Below are positions 27,506 through 37,296 of a stretch of DNA of 64,000 bases, piece by piece; within the stretch, counting starts at the first letter, position 1; each line of letters begins with the position of its first letter. Under the pieces are notes generated by a model that did not search any database, had not been told where the DNA came from, and saw nothing but the letters and a program-made list of their open reading frames with translations. Origin of the DNA: Gammaproteobacteria bacterium (GTDB taxonomy: Bacteria > Pseudomonadota > Gammaproteobacteria > Legionellales > Legionellaceae). A program made the position numbers and the translations under genes. The stretch lies in assembly GCA_030147635.1 (NCBI GenBank), contig JASBUZ010000058.1:30088-94087 (forward strand). The letters run 5' to 3'.

Positions 27506-28794
27506 GCAATTTCCTGTCTTGGAATCATCAATTGCTGCCCTGAGAATATCTGTTCACGAGATAACTCATTGAGCCGTGTCACATCTGTTTTTGCGACATC
27601 ATAACGAGCAGCAATTTTGGAGAGACACTCCCCTTGCCGCACAACATGCAGATGCGCATTTGCCATGGCTTCTAGGCGGGTGCCATGAGGCGGATGATTC
27701 CAAAAATAGGTTTTCAAGCCTTCAAAAATTGCCTTGGTCACTCGTGACTGATATTTCGGATCGTTTAAATTCTTTTCTTCTGTAGGATTTGAGATAAACC
27801 CCATTTCAACTAAAATGGATGGAATATCAGGCGATTTCAGCACCACAAAACGCGCTTGCTCAACGCCATTACTATGTAGGCTCGTCACTCGTTCCAGTCG
27901 ACTGAGGACTTGAGAACCCACCTGCAAGCTTGCGGTTGTGGTTGCAGTTTGTGATAAGTCGATGAGTACGGTTCGGATTAAATCGTTTTGATCGTCCAAG
28001 TCAGACAGGTTTACACCACCAAGCTCAGAATAGTTTTCTTTCTCAGCCAACCAACGTGCTGCTTCACTGGTTGCCCCACCTTGTGATAAAGCAAACACTG
28101 AAGCACCCTTGGAATGAGGATGAATAAAAGCATCTGCATGAATCGAGACAAATATATCCGCATCATGCTTACGTGCAATATCCAAGCGCTCACGAAGCCC
28201 AACATAATAATCACTATCCCGCGTTAAAACTGCTCTCATCCCTGGTTGTTTATCAATTTCTTGTTTTAACTTTTTTGCAATCGCAAGTACAACTTGTTTT
28301 TCCATGCTTTTTTTAGCACCAATTGCACCTGGATCTTTTCCACCATGTCCTGGGTCTAATACAATGACAACGTCTCGCAAAGACTTAGGGAGTCGACTGA
28401 CGGGTTGATGCTTTACACCTTTGGGCTGCAAGACAAGCGCCAATTCATCATGCCCTTCTCCCCCCGAAGGCTTAACTTGCACCACCTGCATTGGACGGGT
28501 CACATCCAGCACTAAGCGCAGTTCATGGGGCTTGGGGCGTCCAAAACGAAGCTTTGAAACCAGCTCCGGGGCACCAACTCTTTTTCCTTTTTTTACCGCT
28601 TGTTTAACGCCTGAGAAATCTAAGATAACGCGGTTTGGTTCAGACAAAGTAAACGTTCGATAACGAAATGCGCCTTTCAGCTTACAGCGCACAACTACTT
28701 GCTCTTTGGTCTCTTCAAGTATGACTGAGTCAAGCGTTGTAGCAAACCCCAAAGAAGCAAACAGTAGTAACAACAGACATCCAATCGCTCTCAC
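27502..28794 (-). CDS. N-acetylmuramoyl-L-alanine amidase (AmiA/B/C type) with LysM, 430 aa
   Basis: Zinc amidase that splits septal peptidoglycan during cell separation. It has a signal peptide (residues 1-18), an AMIN domain (about 22-120) for targeting, a catalytic Amidase_3 domain from IVLDPGHGGKDPGA (zinc His150) through SIHADAF, and a C-terminal LysM (about 380-425, RQGECLSKIAARYDVAKTD). The layout AMIN-amidase-LysM and the position beside mutL match amiB of other gamma-proteobacteria. The start is GTG at 28794, overlapping tsaE by 4 bases. Confidence 0.93.
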   Translation of the reverse strand: MRAIGCLLLLLFASLGFATTLDSVILEETKEQVVVRCKLKGAFRYRTFTLSEPNRVILDFSGVKQAVKKGKRVGAPELVSKLRFGRPKPHELRLVLDVTRPMQVVQVKPSGGEGHDELALVLQPKGVKHQPVSRLPKSLRDVVIVLDPGHGGKDPGAIGAKKSMEKQVVLAIAKKLKQEIDKQPGMRAVLTRDSDYYVGLRERLDIARKHDADIFVSIHADAFIHPHSKGASVFALSQGGATSEAARWLAEKENYSELGGVNLSDLDDQNDLIRTVLIDLSQTATTTASLQVGSQVLSRLERVTSLHSNGVEQARFVVLKSPDIPSILVEMGFISNPTEEKNLNDPKYQSRVTKAIFEGLKTYFWNHPPHGTRLEAMANAHLHVVRQGECLSKIAARYDVAKTDVTRLNELSREQIFSGQQLMIPRQEIA

Positions 28795-29258
28795 GCTAGA
28801 GTCTCCTGAAGATTATCGAGTAAAGCTTCTCCCACAGCACGCAAAGCAGTGACTGAAAGCTTACGTCCTGCACCTGATACTTCAAGCGAAAATATCACAT
28901 CTACATGTGCTTTCAAACTAGGCGCACGATCAGGCCATTCAATACAACAGATGGCATCAGGCGAAAAATAATCACGAAACCCAAGGGCATCAAGTGCTGT
29001 TTCATCCGAAAGTCGATACAAATCAAAATGATGAATCACATAGTCAGAGAAGTCATAACTTTCAACCAGTGAAAAGGTTGGGCTTTTAATTGAGCCCGTC
29101 ACACCCTGTGCTTGTAACATCGCACGAATCAAGGTGGTTTTCCCAACACCCAGTCCACCTTGAAAACCAAGCGTGAGGGGTGCAACAAGACAAGAGCCTA
29201 AGGCATAGCCTAAAAGCTTTGTCTCGTGCTCATCTGCTAAATCAAAGCAGGCTTCCAC
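28791..29258 (-). CDS. tsaE: tRNA threonylcarbamoyladenosine biosynthesis ATPase TsaE, 155 aa
   Basis: ATPase that supports TsaB-TsaD in making t6A37 in tRNAs. Walker A GGLGVGKTT is at residues 34-42, followed by the family motifs SPTFSLVESY, HFDLYRL and EWPDRAP. Length is normal. The start is GTG at 29258, one base after sspB, with the amidase overlapping its end. Confidence 0.92.
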   Translation of the reverse strand: MEACFDLADEHETKLLGYALGSCLVAPLTLGFQGGLGVGKTTLIRAMLQAQGVTGSIKSPTFSLVESYDFSDYVIHHFDLYRLSDETALDALGFRDYFSPDAICCIEWPDRAPSLKAHVDVIFSLEVSGAGRKLSVTALRAVGEALLDNLQETLA

Positions 29259-29259
29259 T

Positions 29260-29676
29260 TTACTTCACTAGCCGAAGCGCTGGCTTACGTCCTGTACTAC
29301 CACTTTTCCCACCGCGTGAGTCGCCAGATGGCGGCAAATCACCATCGTCCTCATTGAACTCCATACCACGACCATTTTCTTTGGCATAAATGGCAAGTAC
29401 CGCCCCCGGACTTAAAGCTAACTGAACCGTACGACCTGAAAAACGGGTCGTTAAAACGATTCTGTCGTTTTCTAGGTGAAGTCCACGACAGGCTTCAGGG
29501 GAAATATTCAAAATCACTCGCCCGTCAGTGACGTATTCCAGAGGAATCTCAACCCCTGGATACTCGGCATTCACCAAAAGATAAGGGGTTAAGTGATTAT
29601 CTACAATCCAGTCATAGATGGCACGAATGAGGTATGGCCTACTCGAAGTCATTGCTGTTGTTGTCTTCGTTGTCAT
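29260..29676 (-). CDS. sspB: ClpXP protease specificity-enhancing factor SspB, 138 aa
   Basis: Adaptor that brings ssrA-tagged proteins to ClpXP. The conserved stretch RPYLIRAIYDWIVDNHLTPY and FSGRTVQLALSPGAVLAIYA define the substrate-binding fold. A flexible acidic and basic linker ends in a short basic tail (ALRLVK) that fits the ClpX-docking peptide. A second ATG at 29652 (MTSSRPY) is an alternative start. It follows sspA by 2 bases. Confidence 0.92.
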   Translation of the reverse strand: MTTKTTTAMTSSRPYLIRAIYDWIVDNHLTPYLLVNAEYPGVEIPLEYVTDGRVILNISPEACRGLHLENDRIVLTTRFSGRTVQLALSPGAVLAIYAKENGRGMEFNEDDGDLPPSGDSRGGKSGSTGRKPALRLVK

Positions 29677-29678
29677 AA

Positions 29679-30299
29679 CTAAGCTGCCCTCAACTGCCTC
29701 TCTGCATCGGTTAAACTACTTTGAAATGCTTCACGCTCAAATAAACGCTGCATATAGGCGTGTAATGCAGCTGCATCTTCAGGCAACGTCACACCAAGCA
29801 TCGGCAAACGCCACAAAAGAGGGGCCAACGCACAATCAAGCAGCGAGTGCTCTTCACTCAAGAAAAAAGGCTTGTCGCCAAAGACAGGCTCTAAGCTGCT
29901 TAAGCTATCAGCGAGTTGCTGACGAGAGGCATCTGTTGCCTTACCTGATTTTAATTCGTGGTATAGGCCATACCAGTCTTGCTCGATGCGATGCATCATT
30001 TTCCGCGTTTCAGCGCGCGCAACAGGATAAACAGGCAGTAGGGGAGGATGAGGGAATCGTTCATCCAAATACTCCATAATGATACGTGCTTCATAAAGCA
30101 CGAGCTCTCTATCAATCAGGGTTGGAACAGTACCATATGGATTTACACTTAGTAGCTCATCAGGTAGAGCATCTTGCTTGACTGAAATGATGTCAACGTT
30201 AACACCTTTTTCAGCCAAGACGATGCGAACCTGATGGCTATACACATCGTCACTGTCAGAATATAACGACATAACGGTGCGTTTCGCAATAATAGCCAT
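29679..30299 (-). CDS. sspA: Stringent starvation protein A, 206 aa
   Basis: GST-fold protein that binds RNA polymerase and adjusts transcription in stress and stationary phase. The thioredoxin-like N-terminal domain starts RTVMSLYSDSDDVYSHQVRI; NPYGTVPTLIDRELVLYEA is the typical GST loop region. The helical C-terminal domain follows. ATG at 30299 is 5 bases behind AGGAG and is chosen over GTG at 30305. The order rplM-rpsI-sspA-sspB is standard in gamma-proteobacteria. Confidence 0.93.
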   Translation of the reverse strand: MAIIAKRTVMSLYSDSDDVYSHQVRIVLAEKGVNVDIISVKQDALPDELLSVNPYGTVPTLIDRELVLYEARIIMEYLDERFPHPPLLPVYPVARAETRKMMHRIEQDWYGLYHELKSGKATDASRQQLADSLSSLEPVFGDKPFFLSEEHSLLDCALAPLLWRLPMLGVTLPEDAAALHAYMQRLFEREAFQSSLTDAERQLRAA

Positions 30300-30337
30300 C
30301 CTCACTCCTCAGTAATATATAACAGCAGGGAGGCCTA

Positions 30338-30369
30338 TTTTACCACAATTGAACAAGAAAGTGGTAAAA
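30338..30369 (-). terminator. Possible weak hairpin between rpsI and sspA
   Basis: TTTTACCAC (30338-30346) and GTGGTAAAA (30361-30369) can pair across a 14-base loop. No U run follows on the minus strand, so it may attenuate rather than stop transcription into sspA. Confidence 0.3.
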
Positions 30370-30375
30370 AACAAA

Positions 30376-30807
30376 TTATCGCTTCGAGTATTGCGTAGCA
30401 CGACGTGCTTTTCTGAGACCAACCTTCTTACGCTCAACACGGCGTGAGTCACGTGTTAAAAGGCCCCGGGCACGTAATTGGCGTCGGTAAGAATCAGGAT
30501 GAAATCTTGCATCTTCTGCTGCACCATCTTCATCATACTCAACGAGCGCACGTGCGATACCGAGTCGAACTGCACCTGCTTGCCCTGAAATACCACCACC
30601 TTTCACAGTTGCATAAATGTCGAATTTATTCAGCATATCTACTGTTTCAAGGGGTTGCCTAACCAACATACAAGCAGTTTCACGACCAAAGTACTCATCT
30701 AGTGAGCGCTTATTGATGGTGATATTACCTTTACCAGGTCGAATAAAAACGCGAGCCGTTGAACTTTTACGACGACCGGTTCCGTAGTGCTGTGCTAATT
30801 CAGCCAT
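30376..30807 (-). CDS. rpsI: 30S ribosomal protein S9, 143 aa
   Basis: Small-subunit protein whose C-terminal tail reaches the P-site tRNA. Recognised by [15 protein letters not shown] at the N-terminus, [19 protein letters not shown] in the middle and the basic end [17 protein letters not shown]...YSKR. It follows rplM by 5 bases, the usual pair. Confidence 0.97.
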   Translation of the reverse strand: MAELAQHYGTGRRKSSTARVFIRPGKGNITINKRSLDEYFGRETACMLVRQPLETVDMLNKFDIYATVKGGGISGQAGAVRLGIARALVEYDEDGAAEDARFHPDSYRRQLRARGLLTRDSRRVERKKVGLRKARRATQYSKR

Positions 30808-30812
30808 AGTGC

Positions 30813-31247
30813 CTATTCCTCAATCACAAGTTCTTTAGGTTGCTGTGCTTCATGTGGATGCTCTGTTCCAGCATACACTTTCAATTTACGATACATATCA
30901 CGTCCTAATGCATTTTTAGGCAACATACCCTTCACAGCAAGCTCAATAATTCGAATCGGATTTTTTTCCTGCAGCTTATCAAATGAAATTGATTTCAGTC
31001 CGCCAGGGAAACCCGAATGCGAATAGTAAGTTTTATCTTTAAATTTACGCCCCGTTACACGCACTTTCTCGGCGTTAGTTACAACGATGTAATCGCCGGT
31101 ATCAACATGAGGGGTATATTCTGCTTTATGTTTTCCACGTAAACGACGTGCAATTTCAGTCGCAAGACGACCCAAAACTTTGTCGCTTGCATCAACGATA
31201 TACCAATCACGATGAATATCAGTGGCTTTGGCACTAAAGGTTTTCAT
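30813..31247 (-). CDS. rplM: 50S ribosomal protein L13, 144 aa
   Basis: Early-assembly large-subunit protein. Typical stretches are [31 protein letters not shown] and [13 protein letters not shown]. Length is normal. It opens the minus-strand run rplM-rpsI-sspA-sspB and beyond. AGTGAAT lies upstream; no strong Shine-Dalgarno is visible. Confidence 0.97.
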   Translation of the reverse strand: MKTFSAKATDIHRDWYIVDASDKVLGRLATEIARRLRGKHKAEYTPHVDTGDYIVVTNAEKVRVTGRKFKDKTYYSHSGFPGGLKSISFDKLQEKNPIRIIELAVKGMLPKNALGRDMYRKLKVYAGTEHPHEAQQPKELVIEE

Positions 31248-31316
31248 GTATTCACTCCGTACGCCTAGTGTTCAACAACTTAGTTTTCTAAATAATCTGG
31301 ACGGGCGATTCTAACT

Positions 31317-31343
31317 AAAACCCGCAAAACTCTCAAGGGTTTT
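31317..31343 (-). terminator. Possible terminator of the YdcF-like gene
   Basis: AAAACCC (31317-31323) pairs with GGGTTTT (31337-31343), overlapping the stop codon of the YdcF-like gene. Only a short U-containing stretch follows on the minus strand, so this is weak. Confidence 0.35.
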
Positions 31344-32220
31344 AAAAATTATTTTTACATCCTGGTGCATCCTCTTCCTCATTTGCAAGCCAAGATTTTG
31401 GAATAATAATTGGCATCCTAGGTAATTTAAGGCTGAACAAGCCCATGTCTGCTGCAGCTTTTGCCAAGCTAAAACTTTTCACAAGCTCAACATCCATCTG
31501 GGATAAGAAAGTATTCTTACTGATCCATCTAGATATGGTTGGAGCCTTAGCACCGTCAAATCCAGTGGAATAATTTTTCATGGCATTAGGTTCACACTTT
31601 CTATCAATATCAGTGCCTGGATTTTTGTATTCCCTATCGATACCAAAAAAATAAGCCTTAATACTTGCTAGTATATTTTGGAATAAGCCAAATTCATCCT
31701 CATCAAAAGCATTCGGTGAATCTTCGCCTACATTCCGAGCAGAACGTGGCAAGTGAAAAGCACTTGATACTACTGCAACATGACGATAGTGATATCTTGA
31801 TAACAGGTCCTTAAACCCCTGAACTTGGCCTTGAGTATCCTTTGTTGGTATAGATTCTATGATAAATAGTCTTTTAGGATAAGGTAACTTTCCTTCTTCG
31901 AGTGCCTTTTTTAAATCTTCATTATGTTCTGCTCGACCATTATAAAAAATGGGAGTCACTCGGTCGTCATCGGTTAAATCTTCAACCGCTTTTCCAGCTC
32001 TGAGCGCGTTAATTTGATCAGCAATTTCTATCCCGCGCATCATTCGCAAATAATCATCTTGCGGATCAAACGGCCGTTTGAGCTTGTCAACATCTCGCCC
32101 AAGTACTGATGTTCTACCAGCTAACACCCAAACCAACTCTATTTCAGGGATAACTCGTGGTTCTTCCACCTTTTGTACTTTCCTCAGATCGTCCGCAAAA
32201 AAATCTTCTGCTGTGCGCAT
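31342..32220 (-). CDS. YdcF/ElyC (DUF218)-like cytosolic protein, 292 aa
   Basis: The centre resembles the DUF218 fold: FIIESIPTKDTQGQVQGF followed by HVAVVSSAFHLPRSAR corresponds to the E..s.nT.en and VTS.yH..Ra motifs. Unlike ElyC it has no membrane segments. About 115 extra residues follow the core, ending in an acidic cluster (LANEEEDAPGCKNNF). Function is unknown. ATG at 32220 is used; a GTG at 32259 would add 13 hydrophobic residues. It is divergent from rho and possibly a single-gene transcript. Confidence 0.6.
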   Translation of the reverse strand: MRTAEDFFADDLRKVQKVEEPRVIPEIELVWVLAGRTSVLGRDVDKLKRPFDPQDDYLRMMRGIEIADQINALRAGKAVEDLTDDDRVTPIFYNGRAEHNEDLKKALEEGKLPYPKRLFIIESIPTKDTQGQVQGFKDLLSRYHYRHVAVVSSAFHLPRSARNVGEDSPNAFDEDEFGLFQNILASIKAYFFGIDREYKNPGTDIDRKCEPNAMKNYSTGFDGAKAPTISRWISKNTFLSQMDVELVKSFSLAKAAADMGLFSLKLPRMPIIIPKSWLANEEEDAPGCKNNF

Positions 32221-32365
32221 ATTAAACTCAAAAAAGAATAATGCGACGGCATGATACACACCGAAAAACCGGTAGGCAACCTAGAAAAAGTATGTTACGA
32301 TGTGCATATCCAATATAGAAATTTATAGGCGTGCGAGGTCCCTGGCCGCATATAACCATATTAAA

Positions 32366-32371
32366 TATAAT
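32366..32371 (+). promoter_or_regulatory. Candidate -10 element of the rho promoter
   Basis: A perfect TATAAT lies about 100 bases before rho. The matching -35 position is weak (TGGCCG, three of six). This implies a 5' leader of some 90 bases, in line with the autoregulated leaders known for rho genes. Confidence 0.4.
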
Positions 32372-32470
32372 TGCGTGACTGCGCCCCAAGAGCGTTGCTC
32401 ATCGTACATAATTCTGGATACTCATTGCATTAATCAAAACTTTTAATCAACAACCCCAAAGACGAGACCT

Positions 32471-33739
32471 ATGAACCTGAGTGAACTAAAGCGATTACCT
32501 ATTGCCGAATTGGTAAACATCGCACAAGAAGCAAAAATCGAAAACACCTCCCGCATGCGTAAGCAAGACATCATTTTCTCCATACTCAAAGCTCACGCGG
32601 CCAGAGGTGCTGATATTTATGGAAATGGTGTGGTTGAAATTCTACCTGATGGTGGATTTGGCTTTTTACGCTCCCCAGATGGCTCTTATTTGGCAGGCCC
32701 CGACGACATTTACGTGTCTCCAAGTCAAATCAGACGTTTTGGCTTACGTACGGGAGATACCATTTCAGGGAAAATTCGCCCTCCCAAAGATAATGAGCGT
32801 TATTTTGCGCTGCTCAAAGTCGACAAAATCAATTATGACACCCCTGAAAATGCCAAACGCAAAATCCTTTTTGAAAACTTAACCCCACTTTTTGCCTCCG
32901 AGCGGCTCGTGATGGAGCAAGGGAATGGCAGTACTGAAGACTTAACTGCTCGGGTGATTGACCTTGCAGCACCATTTGGTTTGGGTCAACGTGGATTGAT
33001 TGTAGCGCCACCTAAAGCCGGTAAAACCATCATGCTACAAAACATCGCGCACTCCATTGAGAAAAACTATCCTGATTGCCACCTCATCGTCCTCTTAATT
33101 GATGAGCGACCAGAGGAAGTGACTGAAATGAAGCGCTCAGTCAAAGGCGAAGTGGTTGCGAGTACCTTTGATGAACCAGCAACACGTCACGTGCAAGTTG
33201 CCGAAATGGTCATCGAAAAAGCGAAACGCTTAGTCGAACATAAAAAAGATGTGGTTATCTTACTCGACTCGCTCACACGTTTAGCCAGAGCCTACAACAC
33301 CGTTGTGCCTTCATCAGGTAAGGTCTTAACTGGTGGGGTCGATGCCAATGCACTACAACGACCAAAACGCTTGTATGGTGCTGCACGTAACATTGAGGAA
33401 GGTGGAAGCCTCACGATTCTTGCAACCGCCATGGTTGAAACGGGCTCTAAAATGGATGAAGTCATCTATGAAGAATTTAAAGGAACCGGTAATATGGAAA
33501 TCCACTTAAGCCGGACCATTGCTGAGCGCCGTACCTTCCCTGCAATCAACATTAATCGCTCTGGAACACGACGTGAAGACCTACTACTCTCACCTGAAGA
33601 GCTACAACGCGCATGGATTCTTCGTAAAATTCTACAACCTATGGATGAGTCTGATGCGATTGAGTTCTTACTTGAACGTATGAAGAGCCATAAAACAAAC
33701 GCTGAATTTTTCGCAGCAATGAAGCGTCAAGAAAAATAA
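32471..33739 (+). CDS. rho: Transcription termination factor Rho, 422 aa
   Basis: Hexameric RNA helicase that ends transcription. The N-terminal Rho domain ([16 protein letters not shown]) is followed by the cold-shock RNA-binding fold ([17 protein letters not shown]), the P-loop APPKAGKT at about 180-187, Walker B and the arginine-finger region. Length is standard, with no insertion. It starts a plus-strand run followed 18 bases later by ubiD. Confidence 0.97.
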   Translation: MNLSELKRLPIAELVNIAQEAKIENTSRMRKQDIIFSILKAHAARGADIYGNGVVEILPDGGFGFLRSPDGSYLAGPDDIYVSPSQIRRFGLRTGDTISGKIRPPKDNERYFALLKVDKINYDTPENAKRKILFENLTPLFASERLVMEQGNGSTEDLTARVIDLAAPFGLGQRGLIVAPPKAGKTIMLQNIAHSIEKNYPDCHLIVLLIDERPEEVTEMKRSVKGEVVASTFDEPATRHVQVAEMVIEKAKRLVEHKKDVVILLDSLTRLARAYNTVVPSSGKVLTGGVDANALQRPKRLYGAARNIEEGGSLTILATAMVETGSKMDEVIYEEFKGTGNMEIHLSRTIAERRTFPAININRSGTRREDLLLSPEELQRAWILRKILQPMDESDAIEFLLERMKSHKTNAEFFAAMKRQEK

Positions 33740-33757
33740 AAAACCTAGGAAAACACT

Positions 33758-35233
33758 ATGAAGTATGACGACTTACGTGATTTTATAACGCATTTAGAAT
33801 CACGTAGGTTGCTCACTCGTATCGACTACCCTGTCTCTCCTAAGCTTGAGATGACAGCTATCAGCGACAAAGTGCTACAAAAAGGCGGTCCTGCCTTACT
33901 GTTTACTCATCCCAAAGATTACAACACCCCCGTACTCACCAATTTATTTGGCACGGTTGAACGTGTTGCACTTGCTATGGGTCAAGAAAACATCAAAGCG
34001 CTACGTGACATTGGCCAATTGCTTGCAGCCTTAAAAGAACCAGAGCCTCCTAAGAGTTTTAAACATGCGTTTCAACAGCTCCCACTTTTAAAACATGCAC
34101 TCAATATGTCGGCTAAAATGACCAGCCGTGCAGTTTGTCAAACTCATGTTATCGAAAAAGAAGAAGTCGACTTAGCTAAACTACCGATTCAAACTTGCTG
34201 GCCTGAAGATGTCGCACCACTTATCACTTGGGGGCTCGTAACCACAAAAGGTCCTCATCAAGCGCGTGAAAATATCGGCATTTATCGCCAACAAGTGTTA
34301 AATAAAAATCAGCTCATCATGCGCTGGCTTGCGCATCGAGGCGGTGCACTCGACTATCTGGCCTTTCAAAAAGAACATCCAGGCGAGCGCTTTCCAATTG
34401 CAGTCACTCTTGGAACCGATCCTGCAACCCTACTTGCAGCAGTCACCCCCGTGCCAGACAGCCTGTCGGAATACGCTTTTGCAGGCCTCTTACGGGGCAA
34501 GCGCACACATCTAACTCGCTGTATTGGACATGAATTACATGTCCCGGCCAATGCAGAATATGTACTAGAAGGCTATCTTGAGCCAGGGCATGAGGCGCCC
34601 GAAGGGCCCTTTGGAGACCATACCGGGTATTATAATGAGGTAGAGTCATTTCCGGTGCTCACGGTTGAGCGCATTACTCATCGACCAGATCCCATCTATC
34701 ATAGTACCTATACAGGCCGACCACCGGATGAGCCTGCTATTTTAGGACTGGCCTTGAACGAAGTGTTTGTACCACTCTTACAAAAACAGTTTCCTGAAAT
34801 TACTGATTTTTATTTGCCACCTGAAGGCTGCTCTTATCGACTGGCTGTTGTCACCATCAAAAAACAATACCCAGGACATGCCAAGCGGGTCATGATGGCC
34901 GTCTGGTCTTTCCTAAAACAATTTATGTATACCAAGTTTGTAGTAGTCTGTGATGATGATATTGATGCACGCAATTGGAAAGATGTCATTTGGGCAATGA
35001 CTACGCGTATGGACCCAGTACGTGATACTGTGATGATAGATAATACCCCCATGGATTATCTTGATTTTGCCTCTCCCATCTCGGGCCTTGGCTCAAAAAT
35101 GGGTATGGATGCAACCAATAAATGGGCTGGTGAAACGGCTCGTCCCTGGGGAAAACCAATGACTATGGACTCGGATATTTTAGATAAAATTGAAAAGTAT
35201 TGGCCTGAATTAGGACTAGACTCATGTCGATAG
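33758..35233 (+). CDS. ubiD: 4-hydroxy-3-polyprenylbenzoate decarboxylase UbiD, 491 aa
   Basis: Prenylated-FMN decarboxylase of ubiquinone synthesis. Family motifs include [11 protein letters not shown], the cofactor-binding stretch [25 protein letters not shown] and [14 protein letters not shown]. Length is normal. ubiX, which makes the cofactor, is not in the window. AGGA is 8 bases upstream. The end overlaps the flavin reductase gene by 10 bases, a conserved ubiD-fre pairing in gamma-proteobacteria. Confidence 0.95.
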   Translation: MKYDDLRDFITHLESRRLLTRIDYPVSPKLEMTAISDKVLQKGGPALLFTHPKDYNTPVLTNLFGTVERVALAMGQENIKALRDIGQLLAALKEPEPPKSFKHAFQQLPLLKHALNMSAKMTSRAVCQTHVIEKEEVDLAKLPIQTCWPEDVAPLITWGLVTTKGPHQARENIGIYRQQVLNKNQLIMRWLAHRGGALDYLAFQKEHPGERFPIAVTLGTDPATLLAAVTPVPDSLSEYAFAGLLRGKRTHLTRCIGHELHVPANAEYVLEGYLEPGHEAPEGPFGDHTGYYNEVESFPVLTVERITHRPDPIYHSTYTGRPPDEPAILGLALNEVFVPLLQKQFPEITDFYLPPEGCSYRLAVVTIKKQYPGHAKRVMMAVWSFLKQFMYTKFVVVCDDDIDARNWKDVIWAMTTRMDPVRDTVMIDNTPMDYLDFASPISGLGSKMGMDATNKWAGETARPWGKPMTMDSDILDKIEKYWPELGLDSCR

Positions 35234-35940
35234 CCATGACACCAGCATTGGTTACCCAGGTCACACCACTCACCAACCGCTTGCTTCGAGTCACACTCAC
35301 ACCCGAGCAATATATTGAGTATGAGGCAGGACAGTATTTAGAGGTTGTCTCTCCCAACCCGGATGAAGCCCTGTATTATTCGATTGCGAACGCACCACTC
35401 GGCTCAAAAACTTATGAGTTGCATATTCGTCATCAACCCAATCATACCAAACAACAGCATGTGCTAGATACAATTACAAAACAAGGCCACGTGATACTCA
35501 ATCTACCATTCGGCCATTGCACGCTACATGCGCTAAACCCAAACCAGCCAATTCTATTCATTGCAGCAGGAACAGGCTTTGCTCCCGTTAAAGCAATGAT
35601 TGAACAATTACTTGCAGAAGGTCGAGCTCAGGCCTTCACACTGTTTTGGAGTGCTCGCACCCAAGAAGCACTCTATCTTGATGAAAAAGTATTGGCTTGG
35701 GAAAAACACGTTGCACACTTTAATTATATACCTCATGTCACTCGTGATAATTCAACCACACTTGCTGAGCGTATTTTAGAGCAACATCAGGCAAACCTAG
35801 CGCAATACCAAGTAGTACTCGCAGGTCCATTTGACTTCGTATATACGCTCCGCGATGTACTACTTGAGAATGGTATATCAAATAAGCAGTTATTTTCTGA
35901 CGCCTTCAATTTAGAACAACCCTCAGGAGAAACAAAATGA
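35224..35940 (+). CDS. fre: NAD(P)H-flavin reductase, Fre-like, 238 aa
   Basis: FNR-superfamily enzyme that supplies reduced flavin. The flavin-binding region has [10 protein letters not shown] and YYSIAN. The nucleotide half has [16 protein letters not shown] and [20 protein letters not shown] with an F-containing end. No iron-sulfur domain is present, so it is a stand-alone reductase. Overlaps ubiD and the following small gene, so all three are one transcript. Confidence 0.88.
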   Translation: MSIAMTPALVTQVTPLTNRLLRVTLTPEQYIEYEAGQYLEVVSPNPDEALYYSIANAPLGSKTYELHIRHQPNHTKQQHVLDTITKQGHVILNLPFGHCTLHALNPNQPILFIAAGTGFAPVKAMIEQLLAEGRAQAFTLFWSARTQEALYLDEKVLAWEKHVAHFNYIPHVTRDNSTTLAERILEQHQANLAQYQVVLAGPFDFVYTLRDVLLENGISNKQLFSDAFNLEQPSGETK

Positions 35941-36128
35941 ATACGCTTTACCAAATACTCGCTCTCATTGGTGCAGGCCTTATTGTTTGGTTCATTTATC
36001 GTGCCATTAAGGGAAACCCCGCACAATTTAGTCGAGAAAACTTAACAAAAAGCTTCTCAAGTATGGGGGTACTTGCTCTTATCTTAATCGTATTTGTCGG
36101 TTTTCTGGTGCTAATTACACGACAATAG
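35937..36128 (+). CDS. Small two-helix membrane protein, 63 aa
   Basis: No family recognised. Two hydrophobic helices (about 5-22 and 43-60) enclose a short polar loop (AIKGNPAQFSRENLTKSF). Overlap of 4 bases with the flavin reductase gene argues for real translation and shared regulation. Confidence 0.65.
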   Translation: MNTLYQILALIGAGLIVWFIYRAIKGNPAQFSRENLTKSFSSMGVLALILIVFVGFLVLITRQ

Positions 36129-36267
36129 AGGATATACAAGGAATATCCTATGATAAAAAAGCAAAAAGAGCATCAACACAACGTCCAGTGGGATTACGGC
36201 TTCCTTCAGTCAGAAAATTTGGTGGTGCATTAACGATACGTATGGACATGCGATGGGTGATGTTGTC

Positions 36268-37257
36268 CTACATGAACTCAGTGCAGAACAGCTTAACCAC
36301 ATCAGGTCTATCGGTAATAATCCCTTCCACTTGCATATCAATCAGGTGCTTGGTCAGTGGTATATCAATGTCTAGTCCCGTTTTATCAGAATCAGACCAA
36401 GTAGCCACTTTAAGATTCAAGCGATGGGCTTCATCAAGCAGCGCTTGAGTCATGCCAATGTCTTCAACATCCCACCAGGTTCCTCCTAAACTCTTGATCA
36501 TCTCTGGCACAGAATCATGATAGTTTTTGAGTAAGTGCCCCGCAGTCCAAAGCCCAGCAATTGCTGGGTCCTTATCTCGCAATACTTTTTCGTGCTCTAC
36601 ATCTGTGAGATAAGCGGTTTCTATACGTGGATTTAATTGTTGTAATAGCAGTAAACATCGCCAATCATAAGCTTGTACTTTGGTTCTATCAACCACGCCT
36701 TCCTCTCGCACCACACGCTCGACTAATTGCACCATTTCAGCAGGAGATGCGCTCCAGTTGGGCTGAGTCGGATCGGTTTTCAGTTCGATTTGGAAACCAA
36801 TGGGATAATCAGCTTGCGCTTTCATGGCTCGAATGACAGCTCTGAGCGTTGGGATTGCCGTCTTATCTGTCGGGATCTGGTGCGTATAAATACTGGCATA
36901 GCGCGTAAATGGCTTAACTTGGCTCACATCATACGTTTGCAGCTCTTCCAACGTAAGCTCCTTCACCACCAACGCTTTGTCCTCAACCCAATTGCCATGA
37001 GCATCTCGGGTTGTATTTGGATTAAGCGTTAAATCGTGATACGCCACTAGAACACGATCTTTAGTCATGACTACATCAACATCGATGTAATCGACACGAT
37101 GTTTCAAAGCTACCTTAAAACCAGGTAACGTATTTTCAGGCGCAAGTCCTCGTGCCCCACGGTGCCCATAAACCGTCATACTCTCTGCGGGCAAACAAAC
37201 AGACAATAAACTGAAGAGACATAGCTTGTGGAATAACTTTACTAAGCGACATAACAT
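36268..37257 (-). CDS. Glycerophosphodiester phosphodiesterase, 329 aa
   Basis: Hydrolyses glycerophosphodiesters to glycerol 3-phosphate and an alcohol, here probably in the periplasm because a signal peptide occupies residues 1-26. The catalytic start is GHRGARGLAPENTL, followed by YIDVDVVMTKDRVLVAYHD (metal-binding acid and His). The C-terminal VEGIITDRPDVV closes the TIM barrel. The ATG lies in a 14-base palindrome shared with the divergent PBP4 gene. After the TAG stop the frame stays open for another 38 codons. Confidence 0.9.
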   Translation of the reverse strand: MLCRLVKLFHKLCLFSLLSVCLPAESMTVYGHRGARGLAPENTLPGFKVALKHRVDYIDVDVVMTKDRVLVAYHDLTLNPNTTRDAHGNWVEDKALVVKELTLEELQTYDVSQVKPFTRYASIYTHQIPTDKTAIPTLRAVIRAMKAQADYPIGFQIELKTDPTQPNWSASPAEMVQLVERVVREEGVVDRTKVQAYDWRCLLLLQQLNPRIETAYLTDVEHEKVLRDKDPAIAGLWTAGHLLKNYHDSVPEMIKSLGGTWWDVEDIGMTQALLDEAHRLNLKVATWSDSDKTGLDIDIPLTKHLIDMQVEGIITDRPDVVKLFCTEFM

Positions 37258-37296
37258 GTTATGCTCCCAAAACTCACAGCCCTAGAAAAAAACAAC

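Noticed and set aside
32280-32470. tRNA-like or other structured RNA in the rho leader
   Set aside because: No cloverleaf or CCA end could be drawn; only a -10 element and a small GAGC-GTT-GCTC hairpin were seen.
36150-36233. Small 27-codon plus-strand frame after the small membrane protein gene
   Set aside because: It has AAGGA upstream but no recognisable sequence, and the region also carries an open minus-strand frame; likely chance.
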